DNA from: Piezodorus guildinii
Lineage: Eukaryota > Arthropoda > Insecta > Hemiptera > Pentatomidae
Reading direction: 5' to 3'
DNA length: 64,000 nt
Assembly: GCA_023052935.1 (NCBI GenBank)
Contig: CM041292.1
Coordinates: 147,250,439 to 147,314,438, forward strand
The position numbers and the translations under genes were made by a program. Under the pieces are notes generated by a model. That model searched no databases, had not been told where the DNA came from, and was given only the letters and a program-made list of their open reading frames with translations. Positions within the stretch are counted from its first letter, which is position 1. Every line of letters starts with the position of its first letter. Positions 45,478-57,371 of the stretch are shown here, piece after piece.

Positions 45478-45705
45478 TAGAAGCGATTAGCTCAGAGGGT
45501 AAAGAGGAGACGTTTAGGAGGTATATGTTATTGTACAGGTAGTATAACATAAAAAGGTGTTCCCGAGCCTGTGCGATATCAGTTACTCGTTAAAGGTCCC
45601 TACCCTAATTAAACCTGGAAAGGCAAAATTTAGGTCTACTACTGTATCATTGTCCGATTGGCCACAGCAGCATAAGGTGAAATTAAATAAATGAACAAAC
45701 AAAAT
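45478..45705 (+). mobile_element. SINE-1 3' part joined to an unrelated tRNA-like start
   Basis: 45552-45705 is standard SINE-1 body and tail (TTCCCGAGCCTGTGCGATAT to AAATAAATGAACAAAC). The preceding sequence has an A-box-like GATTAGCTCAGAGGGTAAAG near 45484 but lacks the usual head, B box and first hairpins. Confidence 0.65.
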
Positions 45706-47369
45706 GTGTTTTCGCAGACAAAACTTTCCGATTTTTTTTACGCGACTCCTGGGGAGCCCCTAATATTTTGCACTCAAATGGTTTAATATATAGTTTTACA
45801 TTCATTCAAAATTCATCAAAATCGCTTATACACATTTGGGATCCTCTCCTTGTTAGCAGACAAAAGAAAGATTTTCAGCTGTTGAAGAGATTTTTTACTA
45901 TTCAAAATTCTTTGTTCACCATCATACGTTTAACAAACATAAAGGAAATTAATTACCATTGTGTGAAATTTCAGGACTTAGTTAAAATTATGATATAATT
46001 TAGTGAAATTTAAAACAATTGAGACATTGATTTCCAAAAAGTACTATATCCATTCTAGGATATTTTAAAGGAAGCGCCAAACTCTGTCATGACTGTATTA
46101 TTAACCTGTCATATTTGATTATTTTCGCATTAATGTTTAGGATTGTTTTTTTGTTATTTTTTACAATATTTATAACACTTTATTGAATTTATGGAATGAA
46201 ATGTTTCAGCATGATTTGGATTGAAATTATATGGTTTCGAAAATAACTACATTTCTAACTCTAATATTATACCTAATGTATAAACTCGGCTTAACATAAT
46301 TATTATTATGAGTGTTGTTAATTTTTTCTTTGTGAGTATCACTATGTAAAAACTCTTACTTCATATTTTAAAACATTTAGGTTTAATTTAAAACAATTAA
46401 AATGTATTTAATTTAGTTTACTTATTTTACCCTGTAAACGATGACTTATCCAAGATTTTCGCCTTGGTCTTTGTCTATGTTTGGACACCTTGTTTATATT
46501 TAGTATTTGAATGATTCTTCTGAATTGGAAAATTTCCATCCTAGAAACTAATAAGCTAAAATATTTGAATTTTTGAATTTCAAATAATTTATTTTGTTCC
46601 ATATCCCTCTTGCATTTTCATAAAATATTCCACAATGACGATAAACCTTTAAAGGAGTGAGTTTACTAGTAGTAATATATTACAGTTGATTATAAAATAT
46701 TTCTGCTCCAACATTTTAATTTATAAAGCTTTTTAGTTAATTTTTTTTTAATCTAACATTTATAATTTAGATTTTAATCTATCCTAACCTGGAAAATTAA
46801 AAATATTTCTAAGGGTTGTAAAAAGTGAGACTGATTAAAAAAAAAAAAAATCAATAGGTATGTTTTTGTATTCAGACTTTTATTAACATTACGGAGTTCA
46901 ATATTTCCTTTAAATCCCTTGAATAAAATTAATTTTTCAAAATAATAATTATAAAAAACTAGAAAAAAAATTTGAGCTCGAAATGACAAAGCCTTTGTTG
47001 GCAGCATCAAGCCTATTAACCAGCTCTGATAAGAAACTCGTTGAGGCCAATCTGGTGTCAAAGACCTTCCTTGATTTCCATATCGCATCAATTTGATATT
47101 TTTTGCAAAATACATTAAATTCAGAAAAAAAATTAATGGACACATAAATTTAAAGAACCACAATAAATGTTAGATAAGATAATGTGTTATTATAGATACA
47201 TTATCTTACTACTAATGAACTCTTCGGGTTATGGAACATAAATATCACATTTAATATATGCATAAACAAGGTTTAATATTTGTTATGAAAATATCAAGGT
47301 AAGATTAAATTTTTGACTAAAAGGGCCTACACATGCATTAAAAAATAAAAAAAACTTAGAAAACTAAAT
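45706..47369. other. No gene recognised
   Basis: AT-rich. A small hairpin TAAGATAATGT/ACATTATCTTA stands at 47175-47208. Confidence 0.45.
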
Positions 47370-47495
47370 TTAGAAGGGCCACTGGGTAGTTTCTCTACAC
47401 GTTTATCATGCTTGTATTTAATATTATACTTACATTTACTAGATGTATTTATTAATACAGTTGTAAATTTTAATAAATATATTATTTAAAAAATT
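47370..47495 (+). mobile_element. Non-LTR 3' tail fragment (family B)
   Basis: GGGTAGTTTCTCTACACG through TACAGTTGTAAATTTTAATA matches the tails at 43620 and, inverted, 63371. Truncated, non-coding. Confidence 0.6.
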
Positions 47496-48277
47496 GGAAA
47501 CGGCAAATAAGTATTTATATATATTTTCAAGTGATGATGTGATTAATTTAAAGTATAATTAACAAAATAAATAAATCTTAAAAAATAAACACGCTTAGAT
47601 TTTTATTAGCTTTTAAATCTAGATAACTGACCTTAAAGCAATAGCGATTTCGTCTGTAGTATAGATTTCTTGACTTTCAAACGGAAAACAGATGTGATTG
47701 TATTTTTCTAATAGTTTACAACGGAGAAAAATATTTTTATTGAATATTCCTTTCATTGTTTAACGCAGAAAACAGCAAACGGTCGATTTCCTATGTTTAT
47801 AAATCGAGTGAACTGAGACTGGTAAAAATATAATGATTTGAGATCTGCCTCAGAAACCAAATACAAACACTCTAATCAGAAATTTCAAAGACTTCGTTAA
47901 ATTTGAAACAAAAGTTGGTTTATATTTGATAAAAACGGATGAGCTCAGCCAAGATACTTGGTCAAGAATGGAATCATTGATTTCCAAAAGTAGTATATCC
48001 ATTTAATGTATTTTACTGGGAAATCAGAAATCTCTTAATGATTTTTTATTACACCAATTTTTATAATATTATTTATATTCGCAACTGCGTTATTGCGGAT
48101 GTGGTATATATGATGTCCTGATCAGGATCCTGCAAATGAATTTGTTGAGTAATTCAAATAGGTAATTAATAGAGCAGACACCTCGGTCATCTTCATTTAA
48201 TTCTTTCTATGAGGTTTTTCTGTTAAAGCGAGGAAGATAGGAGTTTATTTATATAGTTATGTTTCGATAAATATAAC
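47496..48277. other. No gene recognised
   Basis: AT-rich sequence without shared repeats. Confidence 0.45.
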
Positions 48278-48435
48278 GTGTTATATTTTTCGTGAATGTA
48301 AGAATTTATTTTCAGGATGTTTATGTCAATGTGATTCGAAACATACCATGGTGTGAGATATGTTTCAAATCACACGATAGACAATGACACAAACATCCCA
48401 ATAGTAATTTATTAAATTCACGACAAATATAACAC
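48278..48435. mobile_element. Small foldback (MITE-like) element
   Basis: Arms of about 70 bp pair around a centre near 48352: GTGTTATATTTTTCGTGAAT with ATTCACGACAAATATAACAC, CAGGATGTTTATGTCA with TGACACAAACATCCC, and GTGATTCGAAACATA with ATGTTTCAAATCACAC. Non-coding. No clear target duplication. Confidence 0.65.
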
Positions 48436-49681
48436 ATTTCATTCATTAAACCAATTTATTTTTATTTCTTCGCACTAAAATCAAAGATTGTATTTTTATT
48501 ATATTGATAACTTTTTTTATTATCCACGGAAGGAAACGTTTTACTATGGTTCGGAATGAAATAAAATGTGGACTTAGTAATTAATATAATTTTCAAAAAC
48601 ATTTCAAAAGGCTAGCTAATGTTTTTTCTTTGGTTAAAAAAATGTCAATGAAGCTAAGCGAATAGAATACAGAATTGCTAAAATATGTCTTCTTCGTGTA
48701 AAATATTACATATTTTGGAAATCAACATCTCATTTTTTAAAAGTTTTTTTTTTTTTTTTTTTTTTTAAGACAATGGTAAAAATTAATAGATTTCGTCAAT
48801 AACCGTTTATGTTCTATCTGATTTTATTTGAGTCCGTATCATTCACAAAATTAGATGCAGTTTTTTATATGTAAATGAATTCGGTTTTGAAAGGGAATGA
48901 ATATTAACGTCCTTACCAAATTTCAACTAAGCCTAAAATACTTATTATACAACAGTGTCTTGTAAGCATCAGTACTAGTTCGTGTTTAGAGAATTTTACA
49001 TTATCCAGTAAATATCAATACGTTTCTTTAAAAACATTAACATCAGAATATTGATTAAAGAGCACATTTAGTCTTTTATTTGGAACTCAATCTTCCTATT
49101 TTAGTCTATCCTATTCGCTATTATCCCATTGTCATTACGACTACAATTCATCGCATAACAGAAATGCTAACGTTGTGTGTCTGTAGAGTAATGTTCGTAA
49201 CTATCGACAATTGATACCACTGACAAACGCACACCCACACACACACACACACAATATGGACCAACACATAGTCATTGTGAGGAAATTGAAATTGTATAGA
49301 CGACAGCTAGCGGCAGCCAGGAACTGATTTCTATAAAGAGTTTTTCATCGATCGGAAAATTTATTGAACAAGGCTTGTTGCTTTTCGTAAGGGGAGCGGC
49401 GGTGAATGCTAAACACAACAATGGAATGCAGTTGTGTGGGTGGTTACAAAATTTGTCTGGCATACCCTACAGAGGTAGTGCAACCCGTGCCGTACCGAAA
49501 TCTTGTACCTCAGCATTTGCCGCGCCCAATTCATCGGTGCTTGGTAAACAGAATTTGTCGCAATTTCAAATCTCCTGTAGGAAAGTATATTTCCTAATAG
49601 TTAGTGAAATATATCTTAGGAAAAGAATGATTAAGAATTTTATCTTCATATTTATATATTATTATATAAATTTATATTTAT
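48436..49681. other. No gene recognised
   Basis: (CA)n at about 49228-49252. Overlapping short ORFs on both strands at 49272-49686 lie in sequence of more balanced composition, but no motif is recognised. Confidence 0.4.
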
Positions 49682-50115
49682 TTTAATTTAAAACTGTATA
49701 ATACAAACGCAATAAGTAAATATGCAGGGTGAAGGAAGAAAATATCTTGAAGAAGAGCTACCCAGTGGTAGCACTTCACATACTACATCAATCGCCTCGG
49801 AGGGTGATCAGGAATATCTAAAGAAGATAGATTTCGGACAAGTTACTTTGTGTGGACAAGGAGTTTAGAATGAAAAGAGGTGTATCTATCACGAGCTATG
49901 TCTGCAAAAAATGGGATGTTGAGGTTTAGGGTTGGTTGATTGAGCGGTTGATTTGTGATAAAATAAGGGACATTCAGGATTTTGCGAAGGAGTTCGGATT
50001 GTAAGGATTGAATGGAACAGGAATTAGATAGTTTAGTAGAGCCCCAAAGCTCGATTTCCTATGTCCAATTAGGTCTGAGAATAGTGCTCTAAATGAGTTT
50101 TTCGTTATAAGAAGT
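49682..50115 (-). pseudogene. 5'-truncated Jockey-type LINE 3' end (family B)
   Basis: Minus-strand pieces read IELWGSTKLSNS, SIQSLQSELLRKILNVPYFI and NIPFFAD, matching the C-terminal ELWG...S.VLR.I...PY pattern of families A and B. The 3' UTR with TACAGTTTTAAAT lies toward 49682. Broken by stops. Confidence 0.65.
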
Positions 50116-50127
50116 TTCGAACATTAA

Positions 50128-50440
50128 ATAATATGATTAATCTCACTATATCAATGTAAAATTTAATGGGCTTGGAAATAATTTAGGTTTAATTCTGATT
50201 GAAATCGTCGGATAGTGATTAAATGCCAAAGTTTTGAATTTTCTTCTTCTAAAGTACCTTTAAGTTTGTAGATTAAAAAAAAAAAAAGTAACCTTACTAT
50301 CTTGTTATTATTGATAAAAAATAACGGCTAAATATACAACTTTGACGAATTTAATAGATAAATATTTTTTTAAATAATTTTTTTCCGAACATAGGAATAG
50401 TATTATACCGTTAAACATTTTGAATAATTTTTTTTTAAAT
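50128..50440 (-). mobile_element. RC element, internal fragment
   Basis: Matches the block TCTCACTATATCAATGTAAA, ATTTAATGGGCTT, GATTAAATGCCAAAG, TAAAGTACCTTTAA and TATACCGTTA of complete RC copies. Both ends are missing. Confidence 0.65.
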
Positions 50441-50454
50441 TTTAAATTTTTTGA

Positions 50455-50530
50455 ATAAATCCGTGAACTGGGATTCGAACTCAAAATCTATAGCGTGGTA
50501 GACTAGCGCCCTAGCCACATAGTCACGGGA
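50455..50530 (-). repeat. tRNA-like SINE head or tRNA pseudogene
   Basis: On the minus strand it reads TCCCGTGACTATGTGGCTAG, then GCTAGTCTACCACGC, then GAGTTCGAATCCCAG and CACGGA. An A box, a B box and partly pairing ends are present, but the acceptor and anticodon stems do not close cleanly. A working tRNA gene is therefore unlikely. The TAGTCTAC block links it to the SINE-2 heads. Confidence 0.5.
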
Positions 50531-51292
50531 TTATATAATTTATTCATTGCCAACCTTTTTCAAATATCTGTACTGCAAGACAGAATCCGCTAATCATTCC
50601 AAAAAGTAGCCCGGTGAGAAATCTCATTAACCGATTCCCAACGAACACTGTGCCTTTATTACCTTCTTAGTGATTTCTTATGTTACCTTTTTATTCACCC
50701 CGTCTCTTGTTTTACGTTTCGGTCAAATCTTGTATTGACAGTTTCCTTATTTTACTCAACAGGTTCTACTCGTATTCCGGGAGGTTCTTCAATCGAAACT
50801 AACACTAATTGGAGCCAACATAAAAACTTCAATACTTTCTCATTTTTTTTTTTAAGCCCACAAAAGTTTTCACCCGATCTCCAATAAGTAATTGTTTATC
50901 CCGAGATTCAAATAGACAGTAGGACGGTCACTGAAACGGTGACAACTGCTTCTTTCTAACCATTTGTGGTTTTAAAGTGCAGTGTGCTTTCGCTGACTGC
51001 AATGCTCACGCCACTGGAAAATAATCGCTTGGGAAGTGCAGCTATTTTTCTCGTGTAAGTATTTCTCTTTCTACCGGACTGCAGAAGCTGTAAAGTACTT
51101 CGAATGGTAACTATTACATTTTATTAAGTTTATATAATTTTATTTCCCCCTCCTCCCAAAATAGTTTAATCATATGATTCCCAATCCTTATTTATTATTA
51201 TGTTATATTTATGATTGGATTAAAGCTTATTAAAATAGTTTTCTCATTTCGATAAAAACAAGAAAACTAGTTCCTTTAAATATTAGCGGAAA
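50531..51292. other. No gene recognised
   Basis: No element identified. A stretch near 50608-50640 (CCGGTGAGAAATCTCATTAA) faintly resembles 52880-52915. Confidence 0.4.
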
Positions 51293-51690
51293 GGGGAGCG
51301 GCGTGGTTTTGTGGATAGTCCACAAGTCTACTGCTTTCTGGGTTCTAGGTTCGAATCCAGGCTGTAGCAAAATGTTATTTCTTTTGTTATATATGCGTGG
51401 GGAAGGGAGGGGTGACCCTAGGGTATGGAGACCCTCCAGGGGCATACCCACCCTCTATAAAGTAGGTATCCCTAAATGGGAAAAAACCTGGCGGGTGAGT
51501 GCGCTCCCGAGACCTGCAATCACCTCATTGCACGGCTGAATCTCTATATCTCTCTGAAGGAAGAGTTAGAGATAGTACGATCTCTTATGAACTGGGCCCA
51601 TGATCCTTCAGGGGTTGTAGAAGTACAGGTTAGATTTATTAGCCGAAATATGATTAAATTATTGTTAAAAACTGTTTTGGCTTAATTATG
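51293..51690 (+). mobile_element. SINE of a second type (SINE-2), long body
   Basis: The tRNA-like head includes GTGGTTTTGTGGATAGTCCA, CAAGTCTACTGC and the B box GGTTCGAATCC at about 51350-51360. The body is GC-rich compared with the surroundings (GGGTGACCCTAGGGTATGGA, CCCGAGACCTGCAATCACC, CATTGCACGGCTGAAT) and differs from SINE-1. Only this copy has this body in the window, so the family status is an inference from the head and composition. Confidence 0.55.
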
Positions 51691-52409
51691 GACAAATAAA
51701 TTTATTAATTTCCATCTGTTTTTATTTATTTATAGATATATATTTTTTTATTTTTCATAGTTAATACCTAAATAGAACCATACAAACTGAATCTTATTTG
51801 TTCATTATTCTTTATTCATAGGGGGCATGAACTTTTCTTTGTGAAAGTATGTTTTTTTAATTATATTTGTCTGTATAAATATATATAATGTTGGGTTGTC
51901 CGTGAAACAGCAGGATTTTAGACTTTTCTTTAAATGCACTTCTATAAAATAAACTGTTTATGTTTGCTCTATTATTCATTTTTATGTGCTTCCGAACTTT
52001 TAGATTTAGTTCAAAATTGATCGAAATGGGTCCGAAAGGGCCAAAAATATGTATGAAGTGTGTGTGGGATGAAGGCTGTAATAGTAAGTGCACCGCTCAA
52101 TAGTGGATAAATAAATTTCGATAGGGATACGTAAGCCTGCAAGACAAAGAAGGTCGTGGAAAGATTTTTTTCCTTGATGAAGATCTTGTAGAGAAACACG
52201 GTGTGAGGAAAACTATTATGGATTACCACTTCAAGGCGATTGGAAAGGTTGGAAACATGGGTTCCTCAATTATGAAAATACCGTCGAAATAATTAGCTCT
52301 ATGAAAATTGTGGTATACTTCTTTGCCCAAAAAAAATCTGTCCACGCTCATCTTATGAACCTCTAGCCAGATAATCATAATTTTTTTAGGCAACTTAACC
52401 ACTTTCTGC

Positions 52410-52442
<33 letters not shown>

Positions 52443-52794
52443 TAATATCGATCAAAGAGCCTTAGAAAGTGAGTTTTCTGAATCTATAAATTCTAAGGAT
52501 TCCAAATGCCATTTCGAGTTAATGGAAAAGTAAAATAATACTGTCATGAATCCAAGTTCAATTGCTCTCCTAAGAGGAATAATTTTCCTAAATAAGAATA
52601 TTTGGTACAGAAAATCAAAGAAAAAACAAAATAATAAGCAGATATGTATTTTGTGTATTAACAAACTATATAATTCAAATCTAAAATTTCATATTATTTT
52701 CATTGCAACTATAAGGTAAAAACCAATTTTCAGGGATTTTTGGGCGGGAAATTAAGTTGTTAATAAATCATAGGGGAAAAATATATATTTATTT
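51691..52794. other. No gene recognised
   Basis: AT-rich. A-run at about 52409-52437. Confidence 0.45.
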
Positions 52795-52934
52795 ATTATT
52801 TGGCTAGCACGCTAGTCTACCATGCCAATAGTTCCAATCCCACAAGGGATTGACCCTAAACCATAAAATTTAATCGAGAAGTGCGGTGAGGAATCTTAGC
52901 AAACATGCTCGACCCCAAAGCCTGTCATGCTAAA

Positions 52935-53000
<66 letters not shown>
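52795..53000 (+). mobile_element. tRNA-like retroposon with poly(A) and (TA)n tail
   Basis: The head TTGGCTAGCACGCTAGTCTA and the B-box-like AGTTCCAATCCC (about 52829) resemble the inverted sequence at 50455-50530. After about 95 further bases comes an A-run of about 36 (52936-52971) and (TA)n to 53000. Probably a short SINE-2-like copy. Confidence 0.5.
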
Positions 53001-53002
<2 letters not shown>

Positions 53003-53007
<5 letters not shown>

Positions 53008-55109
53008 TGATAACAGTGTAGACAGACCAGTTTTAGTGACAACAAAGACCTACAAAAATCACTTATGTTATTCGGTATTAAAGATGGATGTTTGCAGGAA
53101 GAAAAGAGAAAAAGTCCGCTTAGTAAAGATAAAAAATATGAATAACTTTTGGCTCCACTACTCGTGAGTTGATGTAATTATTAAACTAGGATAGAATAAA
53201 AAGCCGTTTTTGGTTTGGTTTGGTTTGATTTTTTTCACTTAAATCCTCATTCCAACAAAAGTCTTAGTCTCTGACAGAATTTAGATCCGTCCTTTATTTG
53301 GCTTTCCATACACACCAACATTAGCAAATCTTCAAAATATTTTTTTTCTTCGTGTATATACTTCTATATCTACTTCGGTATATATATCTTGTGTACTGCT
53401 AAAACACGTTACTGCCATCAAGACTACTGTTGACAGTATCAGTGCTGACAATTAAATTGGTTACCCAATAAGGTGAAAATATTTACAAGGCCACGGCAAT
53501 GGTTACATTCCATATTGGTAGTGGTCCTTGGAAATCACTGATAGTTCTTTTATTTCGATATCGGAAGGACTTTCCTCAAGCGATGTAACTTATGGGTAAT
53601 TAGCCGGAAAATTCTACTGCATAACTATTAATAAATCAACATTTCCGTAATGTAATTAATGATGAATAAAATAATTTTTAGTTTAATTTTATCGATTACA
53701 TGACGTAAATGATCTATAGTTAGTTTGGAATTTTCGATAGATAACGGAGAGAAATTTAAGTCAGATCGAAAACATCTGGTGTTATTCTAGTATACTACCC
53801 AAATAAAAAGCTATGCAGTTTTTTTTTTTTTATATTCTATTAATTTTAATAAAAAATAATAAAGAAAGCATTGTCTTGAAAACGGCAGAGTATATAAGAA
53901 GTAAATATAATAAAGAGTTTGCACCTGATCTCGTAAAAAATGAACTGAAATAGCACAATGAACGCACCCACAAATTCAAATATAAAATAATTAATGGTGT
54001 ATTAATCATGAGAGAAGATGATTTTAGAATATGGGTTTTTGTAAAAAAAAAAAAAAATGTATCTAATTCGTTATATATTTTTAAATGTTCGAAAAAATAA
54101 TATTATTAAGTTATTATAGAACTGTTTAAGATAACTTACTAAATTATCTATCAGAATAAAAATTATTAAAAAAAATTCTAATTAATGATTTTATTTCTAC
54201 TTTCACCGCTGCTCTTTAAAATAACAAAAGCAGTTTTTTTTATTATTATTATTTTTTTATATATATCCGGTCTTTCATACCCCTATGATTCCTAGATTTG
54301 TTCTTATATTGTTTTACAAATACACTTAATGTGAGCTAAAATTATTAAAGTAGTTAAATCAGTCGAAAAATGCATATTTTATAATTTAGTAAAACTTGTA
54401 GGCGAGCTTGCATAGCTACTACTTTCACAGGATGCAGATAAAATACATATGTTATACTTGTAAGAAGTGAATTGAAGAAATTCATATGAAAGTGAAAACA
54501 AATTTAAACGAAAGTAAAAAACCGGAATTGTGAGAGTTGGAATAGTGACCTGCTTTACGCTGCGTTATGACTACGCCAATTTTCACTTTTACAATAACTG
54601 CCATTAATAAAAATGTGATTTTTTTTTTTTTTTTATATAAGCTGTCATATTACATGAATAATTATGTGTGTATGTCAATGATATCAAGTATGTGTCCACA
54701 TTTATTCATTCCGAATTGAATAAATTATTAATTTGCATTAATTTTTAATTATCTTATATGTAGTTTTCTTTAAATGAAACCGTATTTAATGCAAAAGTAA
54801 AATAAATGCATATAAACTAGTCAATACCTATGGTGTCTATTAATTTAGGGTTTGGAGTAATGATGCATATCAATTTATCCAACTTGTATTTATTTTTGTT
54901 CGTAATACATATTTTGCTGCTTTAAAACTTGCATACAACTGTAAAAAAAAAAAATAATAATTTGTAAAAATTCTATTCATTTGACAAACTGAAGGTCCTT
55001 TATACACTATGATGATTTTCGTCTTTTATAAGTAAACTTTTACTTAGCAATAATTCTTTCATGCACGCAATAGAAAAAAGATACAAGTAAAAAAGTTTAT
55101 AAAATAAAT
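53003..55109. other. No gene recognised
   Basis: AT-rich with homopolymers. No recognisable repeat or coding sequence. Confidence 0.45.
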
Positions 55110-55770
55110 AAAAGAAAAATTATAATAACAAGAATAGTATTTTTTATTCTGGGACAAGTCCCTTTAAAAATAATATGACAGGAAATAAAATCTGTAATTT
55201 TGAGTTTTAAAGTAAAATAACTATAAAAATGGAATCAAACCATAAATATAAAAAATAAAAAGGTAAATCCTAACAATAATAAACTACAGAAAACAAAAAT
55301 ATAATAAACTAGAAAAGAACCTTACGATACCTCTGATTTTTAAGTGTCTATAAACTTCATAATTCCAAATAATATTTTATGTTAAATGTGCAGAACAAAA
55401 TAAATAAGCCTATCTGTTTTATTAGTCGATTTTCACTGAAAAAAAAAAAATCTATGGGTTATTTAGGAATCAAATAGGGAGGAAGAGGCTGAATAAACGG
55501 GATTCAGATGTTTGAAGAATTTAGGAGTCCCAAAGAATGAAGCAATGACGCTCCATAGAGATGCAAATAGTATAGAACAAACTATCTAAAGCTGTGGTTG
55601 AAAGGGACGTTATATGGGACGAGATCCAAGATGTGAGATGGACAGTGGAATCGGATAACTTGGCAAAAAAAGAATGTCAGGAAGTACTTAGGTAAGAATG
55701 GTAATGCTGACATAAAAAAGAAGCTAAGGGTTAAATCGGGTAGTAGTGGTGCTGTAAAAACACCATGTAC
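55110..55770 (-). pseudogene. Non-LTR relic, family C 3' end
   Basis: The minus strand at about 55470-55560 reads ILWDS, then ILQTSESRLFSLFLPI, aligning with the LWNSLP...SLFSF segment at 34975-35200. The terminal hairpin GGGAC/GTCCC is perfect at 55151-55162 and is followed on the minus strand by AGAATAAA. Stops and gaps throughout. Confidence 0.55.
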
Positions 55771-56238
55771 CATAGTATAAAAGTAACAATATTAGAATAT
55801 TAATTTATTTATTTTATGGAATCCCTCTACCCGCAAAGGCCATTGGCGATTTTTTTAAAAATTATTTTATGAAATTGAGTCCTTTTTAGAAACTCTATTA
55901 GAGAATCCTCGTCTTTTTCGGAGTCCTGAAGAGTTTCGCCGATATTTAGCTGCTTTCTCAATGCGGTATATTCTTGACTTATTACGGTATATTGATATTA
56001 GAATAAAAAAAAGTTTATATTTAGATTTTTTTTGTTTATTTTTGTATAAATGAAAAAGTTGATACGCTATCCTATGACCAATTCTTCTAAAAGTTCTATG
56101 AGTCTTTATTAGTTCTATTTAAGATCTAGGAACAAAGCAATGAGGGCGTATCGGACATTAATCCGGGCCTAGTCTTAGACTTTTTGTTATATCTCGGCAG
56201 ATCTTAGATGGATAGATAAAAAGATGAATAAGTGTACT
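55771..56238. other. No gene recognised
   Basis: Nothing identified. Confidence 0.45.
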
Positions 56239-57371
56239 TACAAACATTTACAATGATGGAGTTATTGTTGACCGTTGAGAAATTAGATGAGGAAGATGAA
56301 AGAAATTAAAAGATATAAGGTAATAACGAATGACGATGATTAATTCGTTATTACCTTATGTCTTTTAATTTTTACCTCGTCACTATTACTTACATCTTCC
56401 CCTTTATAGTCATACTTATATATTTTCGCTTCCTATTTTTCTCTTTTTTTCACTAATTCTACTTTTTTCAATCTCAGTCCGCTATTTTATATTATTAATA
56501 TGTATTAAAAAAAATCATTAGCCAATCCTTTAGTTTTTTTTCTCAACAAAGAATCGAATCAGTAAACATAACATAGCTTCTTGGAGAAGCTCTAACGAAC
56601 ATTCTAATTCTCATATTTTCCGTTTCACGCAATGAGAGTTTTTTTAAAACGGAAAAAAAACATCACTTCTTTAGGCACAGTCTCTGAGTCAAGTATGTAC
56701 CTTTTTTCTTATTGATTAGGATCTTTTTTTCATCGCCTATTTCTTTCTTCCTCTTTCCATACTCATATCTTTCTCCGTTACATATCCTGACATATAATTG
56801 TGAGTTTAATATTACATTATTTTAAAATTTAAAATTATTTTTTATTCATACTGTTTCTCCTTTTTTTAATGACTATGTTCTTTTTATATATTACCTATAC
56901 TCTTAACTATGTTTTTAATATATTACCGTCATATATCACTTCAAAATTGTTCATATTTAAAATTTTAATTGTTCACATATTTTTCCTTTGTCATTTGTTT
57001 CATTTGCTTAGTCTCTCTTTATATATTCCTATTACAATATTATTATCTCAATTCTGTTTACTTCCATACTTTATAACTATCATCTTAATTTTGTTTATTT
57101 CCATACTTTATAGCTGTCATTTTATTATCATATTACATTTAATTTTATTTATGTTCCCATATTATATTACTGTCATATTATTATTATATACCTAACGCAT
57201 TATTAAGTCTATATATTACATTGGTTGTTATCTTGTTTCTTTTAGCCCTGATGAAGGCTCACATTGTAGGCCGAAACGTCGGCAAATAATTAAAATAGCA
57301 CTTGTTTGAAATGTGTGTTTCTCATTTATGACCGCACCCCCAACCATCTTCCTCATCTACAAACATTTACA
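56239..57371 (+). mobile_element. Penelope-like non-autonomous insertion with 14-bp target duplication
   Basis: TACAAACATTTACA at 56239-56252 and 57358-57371 encloses 1105 bp. The left part has TTGACCGTTGAGAAATTAG, as in the other two Penelope-like relics. GATGAGGAAGATG (56287-56299) is inverted as CATCTTCCTCATC (57345-57357). A near-perfect hairpin with 28-bp arms follows at 56303-56371. The centre is a pyrimidine-rich stretch with imperfect tandem repeats (TTCCATACTTTATA at two places near 57062 and 57098). The right part carries the hammerhead-like core at 57248-57283. No reverse transcriptase gene is present, so it would need one supplied in trans. Confidence 0.7.
57241..57290 (+). ncRNA. 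Hammerhead-ribozyme-like motif
   Basis: Core pieces in order: TTTAGCC (stem I, 5' strand), CTGATGA (57248-57254), a stem II of GGCT/GGCC with a 9-base loop, GAAACGTC (57273-57280), then GGCAAAT (stem I, 3' strand). GAAAC.GTC gives the very short stem III of Penelope-type hammerheads, and cleavage would follow the C at 57280. One extra base lies between CTGATGA and stem II, which may reduce activity. Stem I has one A-A mismatch. Confidence 0.5.

Noticed and set aside
49272..49686. Three overlapping short ORFs near a (CA)n tract
   Set aside because: Different frames and strands over the same bases, no domain, no conserved start or splice context.
50455..50530. Functional tRNA gene on the minus strand
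   Set aside because: A and B boxes are present, but acceptor and anticodon stems do not fold cleanly. Better explained as a SINE head or pseudogene.
56869..57195. 108-codon hydrophobic ORF resembling a membrane protein
   Set aside because: It lies in the pyrimidine-rich tandem-repeat centre of the Penelope-like insertion. T-rich sequence gives Phe/Leu/Ile by composition.
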